This document shows positions 1 through 13,025 of a DNA stretch of 56,682 nt, in pieces; the stretch's first letter is position 1, and each line of letters opens with the position of its first letter. The DNA is from Actinomycetes bacterium (GTDB lineage: Bacteria; Actinomycetota; Acidimicrobiia; IMCC26256; PALSA-610). Both the position numbers and the translations under genes were made by a program. Location: positions 1 to 56,682 of the forward strand of contig JAODBI010000049.1 of NCBI GenBank assembly GCA_025463875.1, written 5' to 3'. Under the pieces are notes generated by a model, which had not been told where the DNA came from, made no database searches, and was given only the letters and a program-made list of their open reading frames with translations.

Positions 1-1205
1 GACGCGATCCGGTCGCCCCGCGCGCGATTGCCGACGTGATCGTGGTTCTGGTCGAAGACCACGAAGCGCTTGCCCGGCAGGCCCGCGGCGCTACGTCCGT
101 GGTGGAGATCGCGGAACACCGAATAGCGGTGCGCGTACACGAACGCCTCGCGGTAGCTGACGGCAAGATCGGACACGGTTCCGAAGTCGGCGTAATAGGT
201 GTCGTGCTCGCCCGTGAGCACCGCGTGGAGCGCGTGGTGGAAGTCGTCGTTCCACTGGGCGTCGAAACCTATGCCCCCTTCCGCCTTTCCGGTGATGAGC
301 CGGGAGTCGTTCGCGGCGCTCTCCGCGATGACGAAGGCCGGCCGCGCGCCGGTCTGGGCGAAGTCGTGCACCGAGTCGGTCAGCTGCTCGACGAAGGGAT
401 ACGCGCTCGGATCCGCGATCGCATGGACCGCGTCCAGGCGCAACGCGTCGATGTGGAAATCGTCGCACCATTGGATCGCGTTGTCGACGAAGTACCGGCG
501 GACGGCATCGCTCCCCGGACCGTCGAAGTTCAGCGCGGCACCCCAGGGCGTGCGGTAGCGCTCGGTGAAGTAGGGGCCGTAGTCCGGAAGCACGTTGCCT
601 TCCGGGCCGAGATGGTTGTAGACGACGTCGAGGACGACCGCGAGCCCGCGGCCGTGCGCGGCGTCGACGAGTCGCCGGAGCCCGTCCGCGCCGCCGTAGC
701 TCGACTGGGCGGCGTACGGGAACACGCCGTCGTAGCCCCAGTTGCGCGTACCCGGGAACTCGGCGACGGGCATGAGCTCGATGGCGGTGACGCCCAGGTC
801 GGCGAGCGCATCGAGGCGACCGATGGCGGCGTCGAATGTGCCTTCGTCGGTGAACGTGCCGATGTGCAGCTCATAGATCACGTATTCCTGTAGGCGCAGA
901 CCGCGCCACCCGTTGTCGGACCAGCCGAAGTCGGGATCGATCACCTCGGAGTCGCCGTGCACGCCCTCGGGTTGGGCACGCGACGCCGGATCGGGGCGCT
1001 CGCGATCGGAGTCGAGCGCGAATCGGTAGCGCGCACCGGGCCCGAGCCCGTCGACGAACACGGAGTGGTATCCCGACACACCGCGCACCATCTCGATGCG
1101 TTGCGCACGCGGTGCGGTGACGACGACGTCGACCCGTTGTCGAGCCGGCGCCCAGACAGTGAACTCGACGCCACCGTCGCGCGGCCAGGCGCCGAGGCGA
1201 GTCAT
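1..1205 (-). CDS. treZ: malto-oligosyltrehalose trehalohydrolase, 3' end outside the window
   Basis: TreZ releases trehalose from maltooligosyltrehalose made by TreY. Reading the minus strand from ATG at 1205 gives an uninterrupted protein of about 400 residues up to the window edge, beginning MTRLGAWPRDGGVEFTVWAP, an N-terminal CBM48-type domain. A GH13 catalytic domain follows, with VVYNHLGPEGN, LRLDAVHAI (nucleophile Asp), VIAESAAND (general acid Glu) and VVFDQNHDHVGN (third catalytic Asp). The DQNHDHVGN motif distinguishes TreZ from branching enzyme. The start ATG overlaps the glgB stop (ATGA), so the two are probably translationally coupled. The C-terminus is missing only because the window ends. 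The partner TreY is not seen here. Confidence 0.9.
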   Translation of the reverse strand, partial: MTRLGAWPRDGGVEFTVWAPARQRVDVVVTAPRAQRIEMVRGVSGYHSVFVDGLGPGARYRFALDSDRERPDPASRAQPEGVHGDSEVIDPDFGWSDNGWRGLRLQEYVIYELHIGTFTDEGTFDAAIGRLDALADLGVTAIELMPVAEFPGTRNWGYDGVFPYAAQSSYGGADGLRRLVDAAHGRGLAVVLDVVYNHLGPEGNVLPDYGPYFTERYRTPWGAALNFDGPGSDAVRRYFVDNAIQWCDDFHIDALRLDAVHAIADPSAYPFVEQLTDSVHDFAQTGARPAFVIAESAANDSRLITGKAEGGIGFDAQWNDDFHHALHAVLTGEHDTYYADFGTVSDLAVSYREAFVYAHRYSVFRDLHHGRSAAGLPGKRFVVFDQNHDHVGNRARGDRIA

Positions 1206-3082
1206 CCCGGATCCGTTTCGGGCGCGAGCAGTACGACGCCGAGGGGTGGGAGCGTCAAGGTGAGTGACCACCAGTAGTCGTGCACGGGGGCGGGCTGCGC
1301 TTCGACACCGCCGAGGTTGCCCACTCCCGAACCGTCGTAGATCTCGGCGTCGCTGTTCAACACCTCGCGCCAGAACCCACCGCGCGGAACCGGTATGCGC
1401 GCGTCGCGCCGGATCACCGGGGTGAAGTTGGCGACGAACAACAACGGTGAGCCGTCGCGCGCGTAGCGCAGGAACGCGAGCGTGCTGTTGGCGCTGTCGT
1501 CGGCGACCGACCAGCCGAATCCGGCGGGATCGGAATCGAGCTCGTACAGCGCCGGGTGCTCGCGCAGGACGCGGTTGAGGTCGGTGACCCAGCGCCGCAC
1601 GCCGCGGTGCGCGGGAAGGTCTTCGAGATGCCAGTCGACCTGTCCGTCGTGGTTCCATTCACCCCACTGCGCGAGCTCGCCGCCCATGAACAGGAGGTTC
1701 TTGCCGGGTAACGCCCACTGGTACCCGTACAGCAGCCGCAGGTTCGCGAGTTGCTGCCACGCGTCGCCGGGCATCTTCGCCGCCAGCGAACCCTTTCCGT
1801 GTACGACCTCGTCGTGCGACAGCGGCAATACGTAATTTTCAGTCCACGCGTACACGGCCCGAAACGTCAGCTCGTCGTGATGGAAGCTCCGATGGATGGG
1901 GTCGAGCTTGAAGTACTCGAGCGTGTCGTGCATCCAACCCATGTCCCATTTGCCACCGAATCCCAGGCCGTCCGCGTAGGTCGGCCGCGACACGCCGGGC
2001 CACGCGGTCGACTCCTCGGCATACGTTTGCACGTCGGGGAAAGAGCGGTACACCTCCTCGTTCATCTCGCGCAGGAACGACACCGCCGCAAGATTCTCCC
2101 GTCCGCCGAACTCGTTCGGGATCCACTCGCCGGCCTTGCGTGAGTAGTCGAGATAGAGCATCGACGCGACCGCGTCGACTCGCAGCGCGTCGGCGTGGTA
2201 CCGGTCGAGCCAGAAGCACGCGCTGCTGATGAGGAAGGAGCGCACCTCGTGGCGGTTGTAGTTGAAGACGAGGGTGTCCCAATCGGGATGCAGCCCCTGA
2301 CGTGGATCGGCGTGCTCGTAGAGATGGGTGCCGTCGAAGCGCGCCAGTGCGAACTCGTCGGAGGGGAAATGCGAGGGCACCCAGTCGAGCACCACGCCGA
2401 TGTCGTGCTGGTGCAACACGTCGACGAACTCCATGAAGTCGGTCGGCGGCCCGAACCGCGCGGTCGGAGCGAAGTACGACGTGGTCTGGTACCCCCACGA
2501 GCCGAAGAACGGGTGCTCCATGATGGGCAACAGCTCGACGTGGGTGAACCGGTTCTCCTGCGCGTACCGCGCCAGGCGATGCGCGGCCTCGCGGTACGGG
2601 AGTGTGAAGCCGTCGTCGCCGCGCCGCCACGAACCAAGATGGACCTCGTAGATGGACACGGGCGAATCGATCCCCTGCTTCGCACCTCGACCTTGCATCC
2701 ACGCCGCGTCGTGCCATTCGTGGGTGAGATCGGCGACGACCGAGGCGGTACCGCCCGATTGCTCGGTGGCGAACGCGAACGGGTCGGCTTTCTGGATGCC
2801 GTAGCCCGGCGCGGTAACGATGTGGAACTTGTAGCGGTCGCCCGGTTGCCACGGCCCGAACGCGCCCGACCACACGCCACTCGAGCTGACCGGCGTAAGG
2901 GACTGCGCGCCCGGCTGCCAGCCGTTCCGGTCGCCGACGACGGACACGGAGCGCGCGTTGGGCGCCCACACCGCGAACTCGAACCGGTCGCCCGAGAGCC
3001 GGTGGGCGCCCAGTCGTTCGTAGAGCCGGTAGTGGCGGCCCTCGTTGAACAGATGCAGATCGTCGGCCGTCAGCAGCGTCAT
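1202..3082 (-). CDS. glgB: 1,4-alpha-glucan branching enzyme
   Basis: GlgB (GH13) cuts alpha-1,4 chains and re-attaches them as alpha-1,6 branches, acting on the linear glucan made by GlgE. The 626-residue protein starts MTLLTADDLHLFNEGRHYRL, the usual branching-enzyme opening. It has a CBM48 domain (about 20-120), a GH13 barrel with LRVDAVASMLYLDYSR (nucleophile Asp), the YAEEST acid motif and LPLSHDEVVHGKGS, then a C-terminal beta domain. The ATG at 3082 overlaps the malQ stop by 4 nt. The frame stays open upstream to 4150, but that part is a shadow of malQ. The length fits short actinobacterial GlgB. Confidence 0.95.
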   Translation of the reverse strand: MTLLTADDLHLFNEGRHYRLYERLGAHRLSGDRFEFAVWAPNARSVSVVGDRNGWQPGAQSLTPVSSSGVWSGAFGPWQPGDRYKFHIVTAPGYGIQKADPFAFATEQSGGTASVVADLTHEWHDAAWMQGRGAKQGIDSPVSIYEVHLGSWRRGDDGFTLPYREAAHRLARYAQENRFTHVELLPIMEHPFFGSWGYQTTSYFAPTARFGPPTDFMEFVDVLHQHDIGVVLDWVPSHFPSDEFALARFDGTHLYEHADPRQGLHPDWDTLVFNYNRHEVRSFLISSACFWLDRYHADALRVDAVASMLYLDYSRKAGEWIPNEFGGRENLAAVSFLREMNEEVYRSFPDVQTYAEESTAWPGVSRPTYADGLGFGGKWDMGWMHDTLEYFKLDPIHRSFHHDELTFRAVYAWTENYVLPLSHDEVVHGKGSLAAKMPGDAWQQLANLRLLYGYQWALPGKNLLFMGGELAQWGEWNHDGQVDWHLEDLPAHRGVRRWVTDLNRVLREHPALYELDSDPAGFGWSVADDSANSTLAFLRYARDGSPLLFVANFTPVIRRDARIPVPRGGFWREVLNSDAEIYDGSGVGNLGGVEAQPAPVHDYWWSLTLTLPPLGVVLLAPETDPG

Positions 3083-5082
3083 ACCCCTTTCCTTCGCGCC
3101 CGCTTGAGTGTCCTCCGCGCCCGGTCGAGCGCATCGAGCGTGTTCTTCACCGAGGCGACGTCGTCGAGCTCTTCGAGCCCGTAGGCGGCCCGACGGCGGA
3201 ACGTCGCATTCGGGTCGGGCGTGCCGGGGATGTTCTGCGGTTCGGGCTCGAGCCAGAGGTCTTCGAGTGACACCAGGACTATCGGCGCCCGGCTCGCGCC
3301 GAGCCAGGCCATCGTGGCCGCGAGCACCGCCTCGGGTTCGGGCTCCTTCCCGGCACCGAGCCCATCGGTACCCAGGTGGCCGGACTCGCGGAGCGCCGCG
3401 AGGAGTGCGCGCCGCGGGATCGGATCGAGGTCGCGCCACCAGGTTGCGAACGTCGCGAGGTCGTGCGTGTCGAGACACGCGAGCGCTCCCCGGCCGGGCG
3501 GCTTGACGACCCGGTCGGGTTCGTCGGGCAGCTCGAACTCGACGACCCACATCCCGAGCGCCCGGTGGCGGCGAATCGCCCGGTCGGTCGCGGGCGGGAC
3601 AGTTCCGAGATTCTCGCCGACGATCGAAGCGCGATGACGATGCGCGGCGAGGCACACGGTCGCCCAATGCTCGTCGGCCCTGTAGTGCACGTACGCGCCG
3701 TCGGACGCCGACGCACCGGGCGGGATCATCCACAAGCGGTCCAGACCCATGACGTGATCGATCCGCAACCGGCGGGCGTACTGCAACTGCTCGTCGAGGC
3801 ACGCGGCGAGGTACGCGTAGCCGTCGGCGCGTTCGGCGACGGGATCGATCGGGGGAAAGCCCCAGTCCTGACCGGCGGCCTGGAAGTCGTCGGGCGGTGC
3901 ACCCACCGACGCGCCCGTCACGAACAGGTCCGGATGGGCGGCCACGTCGTAGCCGTCGCGATGGGCTCCCACCGGCAGATCGACGTAGAGCGTCTGGCCG
4001 CGTTCGCCGAGCGTGCGCGCCAGGTCCGCGAGCTGGTTCGCCATCATCCACTGCGCGTACTCGTGCACGGCGACGCCGCTCGGACCGCTGCCCTCGAGCG
4101 CGGCCCGGAACTCGGCGTAGGCACGCGCGTCGGGATGCGCGTCGAGCCACACCGCCAGCTCCCCGCGGCGCGCCGGAACATCACCGACGCGCGCGGCCGC
4201 CGCTTCGAGCACCGGACGGCGCGCCGCGGCGAGCTCGGGTAGGTCGACGCACGGGCCGGGCGCGGGTTCGACGAATCGCGGGCCGCCGTCGACGCGAACC
4301 TCGGGCACCGCGCCGAGATCGAGGTACAGCTCGTTCCAGTATCTGCGGCTCACCGGCGCATACGGGCTCGGGTCGCACGGCTCGTCGCCGTGGCCGAGGA
4401 AGGTGGCGAGGATCGGCAACGTCCCGACGACCTCGCCGCCGCGATCGGCGACCCAACGCGCGAGGCGACCGAGCGTCCCGAGATCGCCGGTCTCCGAGCG
4501 GCCCCGGGCGTGCAGGGCGTACACAGGCGCGAACACGCCCCACGCGTGGGCACCACCCACGGGCGCGAGGCGCGTCGGTGCCGCGATGAGCGTCGCCGCC
4601 GCGCGCGCGGTGCCGGCCTCGAAGCGAATCCGGTGCCGGCCGGGTTCGACCGGTGCCCCCAAGGTGATCTCGACGGCGACGACGTCGTCGCCGCCCTCGG
4701 TGGCCCGCACGTGTAATTCGCGTCGGGTCCAGCGCGATTCGTAGCCCGATTGGTGTTCGACGACCAAGGTGAACGGCGCGTCGGCCGCCGCAACCGGAAG
4801 GCGCGCCCGGAGCCGCGGCCGCGCGTCGTCCCACGCGACCACCACCGGGTCGAGCATCGACGCCCGTTCCACCCGTCGCTGCTCGGCTCGCGCGGCAGCC
4901 GCGTCCTCGGGCCGCAGGATGTCGACGCCGAGCATCTGCAGCACCGCCATCAAGGTTTCGTCGGAGCACGTCTGCGTCTCGCCGTCCTGGTCGCGCCACC
5001 GGACCTCGATGCCCTTGGCCCGAGCCAGGGCGTGCAGCTGACGGCGCGAGCGGGAGGCGGACCGCGCCGGCGTCGCGCTCAC
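3079..5082 (-). CDS. malQ: 4-alpha-glucanotransferase (amylomaltase)
   Basis: MalQ (GH77) transfers maltodextrin segments between chains and releases glucose. The protein is 667 residues from a GTG start at 5082. GH77 hallmarks are visible: LRIDHVMGLDRLWMIP (nucleophile Asp), SIVGENLGTVP (acid/base Glu) and CLDTHDLATFATWW (third Asp). The N-terminal third (LHALARAKGIEVRWRDQDGE) is the extra domain of the long bacterial MalQ type. The GTG overlaps the stop of treS-pep2 (GTGA), so I prefer it to the longer open frame reaching 5658. It sits inside the GlgE-pathway operon, where it may remodel short maltodextrins. Confidence 0.93.
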   Translation of the reverse strand: MSATPARSASRSRRQLHALARAKGIEVRWRDQDGETQTCSDETLMAVLQMLGVDILRPEDAAAARAEQRRVERASMLDPVVVAWDDARPRLRARLPVAAADAPFTLVVEHQSGYESRWTRRELHVRATEGGDDVVAVEITLGAPVEPGRHRIRFEAGTARAAATLIAAPTRLAPVGGAHAWGVFAPVYALHARGRSETGDLGTLGRLARWVADRGGEVVGTLPILATFLGHGDEPCDPSPYAPVSRRYWNELYLDLGAVPEVRVDGGPRFVEPAPGPCVDLPELAAARRPVLEAAAARVGDVPARRGELAVWLDAHPDARAYAEFRAALEGSGPSGVAVHEYAQWMMANQLADLARTLGERGQTLYVDLPVGAHRDGYDVAAHPDLFVTGASVGAPPDDFQAAGQDWGFPPIDPVAERADGYAYLAACLDEQLQYARRLRIDHVMGLDRLWMIPPGASASDGAYVHYRADEHWATVCLAAHRHRASIVGENLGTVPPATDRAIRRHRALGMWVVEFELPDEPDRVVKPPGRGALACLDTHDLATFATWWRDLDPIPRRALLAALRESGHLGTDGLGAGKEPEPEAVLAATMAWLGASRAPIVLVSLEDLWLEPEPQNIPGTPDPNATFRRRAAYGLEELDDVASVKNTLDALDRARRTLKRARRKGV

Positions 5083-7453
5083 ACCGATTCCTCCACGCGC
5101 GAGCTCTGCAGCAGCCGCCGCAGCCCGGCGATCGGGATGCCGACCCAGTCGGGCCGGTGGTCGAGCTCGTAGCGGATCTCGTACAACGCCTTCTCGATGA
5201 GGTGGGCGTCGAGCTGGATCCGCCGGGCGTGGAGACCCGTCGGTACGAGATCGGTATCGCCGATCACCTCGAAGTACCCGCGCAGGAACGAGACGGTGAC
5301 CCAGGTGACCCATTCCTCGCTCCGGTCCGCGAGTAGCTCCTGCGCGCGTTCCTCGCTCCGGACCTGTCCGCGGGCGACGGCGTCGGGGATCGACGTACGC
5401 GCCGCGTAGTCGAACGACCGCAGCATCCCCGCGACGTCGCGCAACGGCGAACGTTTGATCCGCCGCTGGCTGATCGGCAGCGCGGGCTCGCCCTCGAAGT
5501 CGATGAAGACGAAGTCGCGTCCCGTCGAGAGCACCTGGCCGAGGTGGAGGTCGCCGTGCACCCGGATGCGCGACCCTCCCAGCGCGCCGAGCATCGCCCG
5601 CAGCCGATCGAGGAGCGCGTCGGTGTGGTCGAGGACGAACCTCGCCTCGTCCCCGCACGCGTCCGGAAGCCGGCGCTGTGCGCGCTCGAGGGTGCGCAAC
5701 GTTCGCACCGCCGTGTTCCGCATCGACTGGTACGTGGAGCGTTGCACCAAGAGGTTGAGCGGTTCGGGAGTGAAGGCGCCGTCGGGAACCGACGCCAACG
5801 CGACGTGCAGATCACCGGTGCGACGGCCGAGGAGCTCCACCGACGGCAGGATGTCGCCCGCGAGGAGCTCGAAGTCGACGGGCGGCTCGGAGTCGAGCAG
5901 CTCGAGCGGATGACGGTTCGGTGTGTTCTCCTTGACGATACCCGCGTCGAGATGGCTGAGGACGCCGTCGAAGTAGCGGCCGAGAGCGTCGCGGTACCAG
6001 GAGTACGCGTCGCTCTCGTTCTTGACGTACTCGTGGAGGACCGCGACCGTCGCGGTCGTGCCGTCGACCATGCGGTACTCCATCGAGCCGAGCAACGGCG
6101 GAGCATGCTCGAATTGCAAACGGGTGAGCGCGCGCCCGAGCTCGACTTCGGGACTGATTCCCGACTCGAGCCGCCGGACGGTCTTGAGGATCAGGCGGTC
6201 GTCGAACTGCAGCGACGTGTTCGACTGCTCGCCGCCGAGCACCGAGACGGGCATCTCGTCGAGGCCGGCAACCCGGGTGAGCTCGGGCCCGAACGACACG
6301 CCGACGAGAGTGCCGAGCTCGCCGCGCGCCCGGCGCCGCCGCTGCATGAAGCGCGCGAGGCCGCGCCCGTAGCCGGGCAGCCAGTGCGCGTCCATCACCA
6401 CGCCGAGCGGACCCGATGCCGAGTCGACCCTGAACAACACGCCTGCTTGGTTCTCGTCGTATATGCGGATCCCGGCGCTACCGGGCACGAACGCGAGTGG
6501 CAGCGCGTACGTCTCGGGTTCGCCGTCGGCGTACTCGACCCGGACGAACGCGACGCGCGCCGGCTCGGCCGGAGGCATGTCCTCGTCATCCGACCAGTAG
6601 TGCGGCATTGGCACGGCGATCGAGTCGACGACACGCGCACTGGTGATCTTGCGGCCCTTCGACCCGAACCAGCGCTTGGTCGACAGGAGCTGCGGCAGCT
6701 TGCGGTCGAGCGGTGAACGCTTGGCGAGCGAGAGCAGCTCCGTCCAGGCGCTCGTGACCGTCACGGGCGGGACCGCGGGCGCGGCCGCGTCCGCGACCTC
6801 AGCCGGTTCGAGCGCGAGCCAGTAGAACGCGTGCGGTCCGAGCGTCAGGAGATACGGCAGATCCCCGATCGCGGGGAACGAGGTCTGGCCGAACAGCTCG
6901 ACCGGGTGTGCGCCGCGGAACTCGTGCAGGTCGAGCTCGACGTACTGCGCGTACCGAGACAGGTTGGCGACCACCAGGACCTGACGGCCCTCGTGCCGGC
7001 GCAGGAACGCGAGCACGCGGTGGTTGTCCGGACTCAGGAGCTCGATCGTGCCGTGCGCGAACACGGGATTGCGCCGGCGTAGGGCGATGAGCCGCCGAAC
7101 CCACCACAGCAACGAATCGGGGTTGTCGAGCTGCGCGGCGACGTTCACGCTCTCGTAGCTGTACTCCGGATCGATGATCGTGGGGAGATAGAGGCGCTGC
7201 GGGTTCGCCTCGGAGAATCCCGCGTTGCGATCGGCACTCCACTGCATCGGAGTGCGCACCGAATCGCGATCGCCGAGGTAGACGTTGTCGCCCATCCCGA
7301 TCTCGTCGCCGTAGTAGAGGACCGGCGTCCCCGGCAGCGAGCACAGCAGCGCGTACATCAGCTCGATCTTGTGCCGATGGTTCTGCAGCAGCGGTGCGAG
7401 CCGCCTCCGGATGCCCAGGTTGATGCGCGCGACCGGATTGTGCGCGTAGCGCT
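5079..7453 (-). CDS. treS-pep2: trehalose synthase C-terminal part fused to maltokinase, downstream of a frame break
   Basis: This is the second part of a TreS-maltokinase fusion. It resumes at [17 protein letters not shown], which continues TreS exactly where the upstream fragment (7358-8527) loses frame. The TreS portion includes [17 protein letters not shown] and the TreS C-terminal domain. After a linker come about 430 residues of maltokinase (Pep2/Mak), with [19 protein letters not shown], the kinase loop [11 protein letters not shown] and the metal-binding FIDFEGEP. TreS interconverts trehalose and maltose; Pep2 phosphorylates maltose to maltose-1-phosphate for GlgE. Restoring one base at about 7454 yields one open frame of 1149 residues, a normal fusion length. 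The break may be a sequencing or assembly error or a real mutation. Confidence 0.85.
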
Positions 7454-8527
7454 GTACATGTAGTCGCGCTCTTCGTCGGTGACCATCTCGAGCGTGAGCT
7501 CGTCGTGGTTGCGCAAGAACACGGCCCACTGGCAGCCGTCGGGCGGCGTCGGCGTCTGGCGGAGGATGTCGACGATCGGGAACCGGTCCTCCATCCGCAG
7601 CCCCATGAACAGCCGCGGCATCAACGGGAAATGGAACGCCATCTGGCACTCGTCGCCGTCGCCGAAGTACTCGGCCGCGTCCTCGGGCCACTGGTTCGCC
7701 TCGGCGAGGAGCATGCGGTCGGGGAAGCGGGCGTCGATCGAACGCCGCACCTGCTTCAAGAAATCGTGCGTCTCGGGAAGGTTTTCGCAGCTCGTTCCCT
7801 CGCGCTCGAACAAGTAGGGCACGGCGTCGAGGCGTAGCCCGTCGACTCCCATCTCGAGCCAGTACTCGACCGTGCGCAACATCTCGCGGCGAACCTCGGG
7901 ATTGTCGAAGTTCAGGTCGGGTTGATGCGAGTAGAACCGATGCCAGTAGTACTGGCCCGCGACGTCGTCCCACGCCCAGTTGGAACGCTCGAAGTCGCGG
8001 AAGATGATGCGCGCGTCGCGGTAGCGCGACGGTTCGTCGCCCCACACGTACCAGTTGCGCCACCTGCTGCCGCGCGGCGCGCTCCGCGCCCGCTGGAACC
8101 ACGGGTGCTGGTCGGATGTGTGGTTGAGGACCAGCTCCGTGATCACGCGCAGATCGCGGCGGTGAGCCTCGACGAGGAACTGGCGGAACTGCCGGAGGTT
8201 TCCGTACGCCGGGTTGATCCCCCGGTAGTCGGAGATGTCGTAACCCTCGTCGCGCAGGGGCGACGGGTAGAACGGCAGCAGCCAGATCGCCGTGACGCCG
8301 AGGTCCTGTAGGTAGTCGAGCTTGCGGGTCAGGCCGCGCAGGTCGCCGATGCCGTCGCCGTCACTGTCGGCGAAGGCGCGGACATGCAGCTCGTACACGA
8401 CGGCGTCGCGATACCACGTCGGATCGGGCGTGAGCACATGGCTCGGTCGCCGGGAACCATTGGGCGAACCGTTCGGCGAACCGTTGCCGCTGTCACTCCT
8501 GGTGTCGGCGTTTCCGTCCTTCGTCAC
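7358..8527 (-). CDS. treS: trehalose synthase N-terminal part (frame broken near 7454)
   Basis: Starts with GTG at 8527, overlapping the glgE stop (GTGA). After a Gly/Ser/Asn-rich N-terminus the GH13 TreS domain begins at [18 protein letters not shown]. Catalytic motifs are present: LRLDAVPYL (nucleophile Asp), [11 protein letters not shown] (acid Glu) and [12 protein letters not shown] (third Asp). True TreS sequence ends at DEERDYMY. The following 30 or so residues down to the stop at 7358 are out-of-frame sequence rich in Arg and Ser. The correct continuation lies one frame away and is annotated as 5079-7453. As read, the product would lack part of the barrel and should be inactive. Confidence 0.85.
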   Translation of the reverse strand: MTKDGNADTRSDSGNGSPNGSPNGSRRPSHVLTPDPTWYRDAVVYELHVRAFADSDGDGIGDLRGLTRKLDYLQDLGVTAIWLLPFYPSPLRDEGYDISDYRGINPAYGNLRQFRQFLVEAHRRDLRVITELVLNHTSDQHPWFQRARSAPRGSRWRNWYVWGDEPSRYRDARIIFRDFERSNWAWDDVAGQYYWHRFYSHQPDLNFDNPEVRREMLRTVEYWLEMGVDGLRLDAVPYLFEREGTSCENLPETHDFLKQVRRSIDARFPDRMLLAEANQWPEDAAEYFGDGDECQMAFHFPLMPRLFMGLRMEDRFPIVDILRQTPTPPDGCQWAVFLRNHDELTLEMVTDEERDYMYSATRTIRSRASTWASGGGSHRCCRTIGTRSS

Positions 8528-10515
8528 CCCGACCCCGCGTTCACGCGCTCGACCGCAAAGACATGCGCAGGAACGGAAGCGGGATCGAGGCGTACGAAGT
8601 TGTGCGGACCACGCCAGTCGTACGACGCGCCGGTCAACAGATCACGAACGACGTAGTCGTCGTCCCAACCGACGCCCAGCCGGGAGAGGTCGAGCGACGT
8701 CCACCCCGACTGCACCGACTCCGGATCGAGATTCACGACGACCAGGACGTGATCGCTGCCCCAGCTCTTGCTCCAGCAGAGCAGTTGCCCGTTGTCGATG
8801 TCGTGGAACCTCAAGGAGTCGTTGCGCTGCAGGGCGGGATGCGCGCGCCGGATCTCGTTGAGCCGGGCGAGGAAGTGACGGAGGCTGTCGGGCCGGTCGT
8901 TGTCCCAGTGCCGGATCTGGTACTTCTCGGAGTCGAGGTACTCCTCGGAACCGGGCTCGCGCGCCGCGCGTTCCTGCAGCTCGAACACCGGACCGTAGAT
9001 CCCGTAGTGCGCCGACAACCCGGCTGCGAGTACCGCCCGCGCGATGAAGGTGCCCCGTGAACCGTGTTGCAAGGTCTCGTGCAGGATGTCGGGCGTGTTG
9101 GGCCACACGTTCGGACGGAAGTAGTCGGACAACGGCGGCGTCGTCAGCTCGGTGAAGTACTCGATGAGCTCGTGCTTCGTGTTGCGCCACGTGAAGTACG
9201 TGTACGACTCGGTGAAGCCGATCTTCGCGAGCTGCTCCATGACGCGCGGCCGGGTGAAGGCCTCGGCGAGGAACACGACGTCGGGTTGCTTGGCGCGCAC
9301 CTGCGCGATCAACCACTCCCAGAAGAGGAACGGCTTCGTGTGCGGATTGTCGACGCGAAACACCCGGACGCCGTGGTCGATCCAGAACCGCACGACGTCG
9401 AGCAGCGCCGACCACAGTCCGGCGCGGTCTTCGGAGTCGAAGTCGAACGGAACGATGTCCTCGTACTTCTTGGGCGGGTTCTCCGCGAAGGCGAGCGAGC
9501 CGTCGGGCCGGTGCCGGAACCAACGGGGATGCTCACGGATCCACGGATGGTCGGGCGACGCCTGAAACGCGAGATCCAGCGCAATCTCCACGCCGTAGCC
9601 GTTCGCGGCCGCGACCAGGCGGTCGAAATCGGCGAGCGTTCCGAGCCCAGGGTGGATCGCCGTATGTCCCCCGTCGGCGCCACCGATCGCCCACGGACTT
9701 CCCGGATCACCGGGTTGAGCCTGCGTCCGGTTGTTCGCACCCTTGCGGTGGGTGACACCGATCGGATGGATCGGAGGGAGGTACACGACGTCGAAGCCCA
9801 TCGCCGCGATCGTCTCGATGCGGTCGGCGACGTCGGCGAGCGTGCCGGACCGGCGCGCGTCGGGCGACGCGGAGCGGGGAAAGAGCTCGTACCAGGCCGA
9901 GCAACCGGCCAGCGGTCGATCGACCCAGATCGTGGAGGTCTGCTCGAAGACGTTGCCGTCGTCCGGGTCGAGCAGCGAACGGTCGTACGCGACGAGTTGT
10001 TCGAGGTCGGCGCGCGTCGCCTCGTCGAACTTCGTACGCAAGCGGTTCGCCCAGGTCAGCAGGAGCTTCCCGTCGTCGGGGCCGACGCGCTTGGCCGCGC
10101 CCTCCGCGAGCTGCGCCCCTTCCTCTCGCTCCAGGTCGACGTCCTGGCCGGCATCGAGCTTGGCGACGATGTCGCGTCGCCAGGTCGCGATCGGGTCACG
10201 CCACGCAACGACCCGGAAGCGGAACTCCCCGACGCGATCAACGGTGAACTCACCGCGCCACCGGTCGTTCCCGAGCGGCTCCATCCACACCGATTGCCAG
10301 CGGGTCTTCCCGCGTCCGTGCCGCCGGTAGTCGAGCCGCACCGCGATCTCGTCGTGCCCGTACGTGAAGGCATCGGCTTCGACGACGACCGGATCGCCGA
10401 CGACGCGCTTGACCGCGTAGCGACCACCATCGACGTCGGGGCTGACGCGATTGATCTCGACCTGTTCGGGACGATTGGGCACCCGCAACACGAACTCCTC
10501 GATGACGCGAAACAC
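8524..10515 (-). CDS. glgE: alpha-1,4-glucan:maltose-1-phosphate maltosyltransferase
   Basis: GlgE (GH13_3) extends alpha-1,4-glucan using maltose-1-phosphate. Family signatures include [35 protein letters not shown], the [11 protein letters not shown] nucleophile motif, FLAEAFTRP with the acid Glu, and a C-terminal beta domain ending in [13 protein letters not shown]. Similarity to known GlgE starts around [18 protein letters not shown], so I chose GTG at 10515. GTG at 10491 and 10632 are also in frame, and a GAGGAG lies just before 10491/10488. It heads the minus-strand operon glgE-treS/pep2-malQ-glgB-treZ, which links trehalose to glucan synthesis. Confidence 0.92.
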   Translation of the reverse strand: MFRVIEEFVLRVPNRPEQVEINRVSPDVDGGRYAVKRVVGDPVVVEADAFTYGHDEIAVRLDYRRHGRGKTRWQSVWMEPLGNDRWRGEFTVDRVGEFRFRVVAWRDPIATWRRDIVAKLDAGQDVDLEREEGAQLAEGAAKRVGPDDGKLLLTWANRLRTKFDEATRADLEQLVAYDRSLLDPDDGNVFEQTSTIWVDRPLAGCSAWYELFPRSASPDARRSGTLADVADRIETIAAMGFDVVYLPPIHPIGVTHRKGANNRTQAQPGDPGSPWAIGGADGGHTAIHPGLGTLADFDRLVAAANGYGVEIALDLAFQASPDHPWIREHPRWFRHRPDGSLAFAENPPKKYEDIVPFDFDSEDRAGLWSALLDVVRFWIDHGVRVFRVDNPHTKPFLFWEWLIAQVRAKQPDVVFLAEAFTRPRVMEQLAKIGFTESYTYFTWRNTKHELIEYFTELTTPPLSDYFRPNVWPNTPDILHETLQHGSRGTFIARAVLAAGLSAHYGIYGPVFELQERAAREPGSEEYLDSEKYQIRHWDNDRPDSLRHFLARLNEIRRAHPALQRNDSLRFHDIDNGQLLCWSKSWGSDHVLVVVNLDPESVQSGWTSLDLSRLGVGWDDDYVVRDLLTGASYDWRGPHNFVRLDPASVPAHVFAVERVNAGSG

Positions 10516-10886
10516 ATTCCGGCCGAGCGAGACGAGACCGGAACACCGGCACTGTCCTGCAGCGCCGACCCGCAAAGGCATCGCGGGGAATACCCACTCG
10601 TGTCCGGCACTACTCGGACGGCGTGACCCCACCAGTGTGCTACGGGATCATTGCGACGGAGTTACCACCAGGCGGCTCCGAGGTTGCGATCCGACCTCAC
10701 ACGCTCTTATCGGACGCCTGGGCGCCTGCTCCAGAAGGTCGGCGCTCCGGGTTGCAGTCGGTTCGGTGAGCCGGGGAACGGGTAGACCTGTGCTCATGCG
10801 CTCTGCCGGATCCTCCTTTCGCGCCGTGACGCGCGAAAGTGCCCGGAGCCGGTCACCCCGCAGGCGAACAACGGAGGGCGCAGGGC
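10516..10886. other. divergent intergenic region between glgE and glgX
   Basis: About 370 bases separate the divergent glgE and glgX starts. I see no convincing gene; short open frames on both strands lack ribosome sites or family features. It should hold promoters for both units. The only motif I can support is the GTTC-N15-GGGTAG element on the plus strand (annotated separately). If glgE really starts at GTG 10632, the region shrinks by 117 bases. Confidence 0.6.
10761..10785 (+). promoter_or_regulatory. sigma-B/sigma-F-like promoter for glgX
   Basis: GTTC at 10761-10764, a 15-nt spacer and GGGTAG at 10780-10785 fit the actinobacterial stress-sigma consensus (GTTT, 14-17 nt, GGGTAT). It lies 101 bases before the glgX start. 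The same spacing and near-identical boxes precede both hemerythrin genes, which strengthens the call. Functional assignment is inference. Confidence 0.45.

Positions 10887-13025
<2,139 letters not shown>

Noticed and set aside
9064..10626. 520-codon plus-strand open frame opposite glgE
   Set aside because: glgE is unambiguous on the other strand; this frame is a high-GC shadow.
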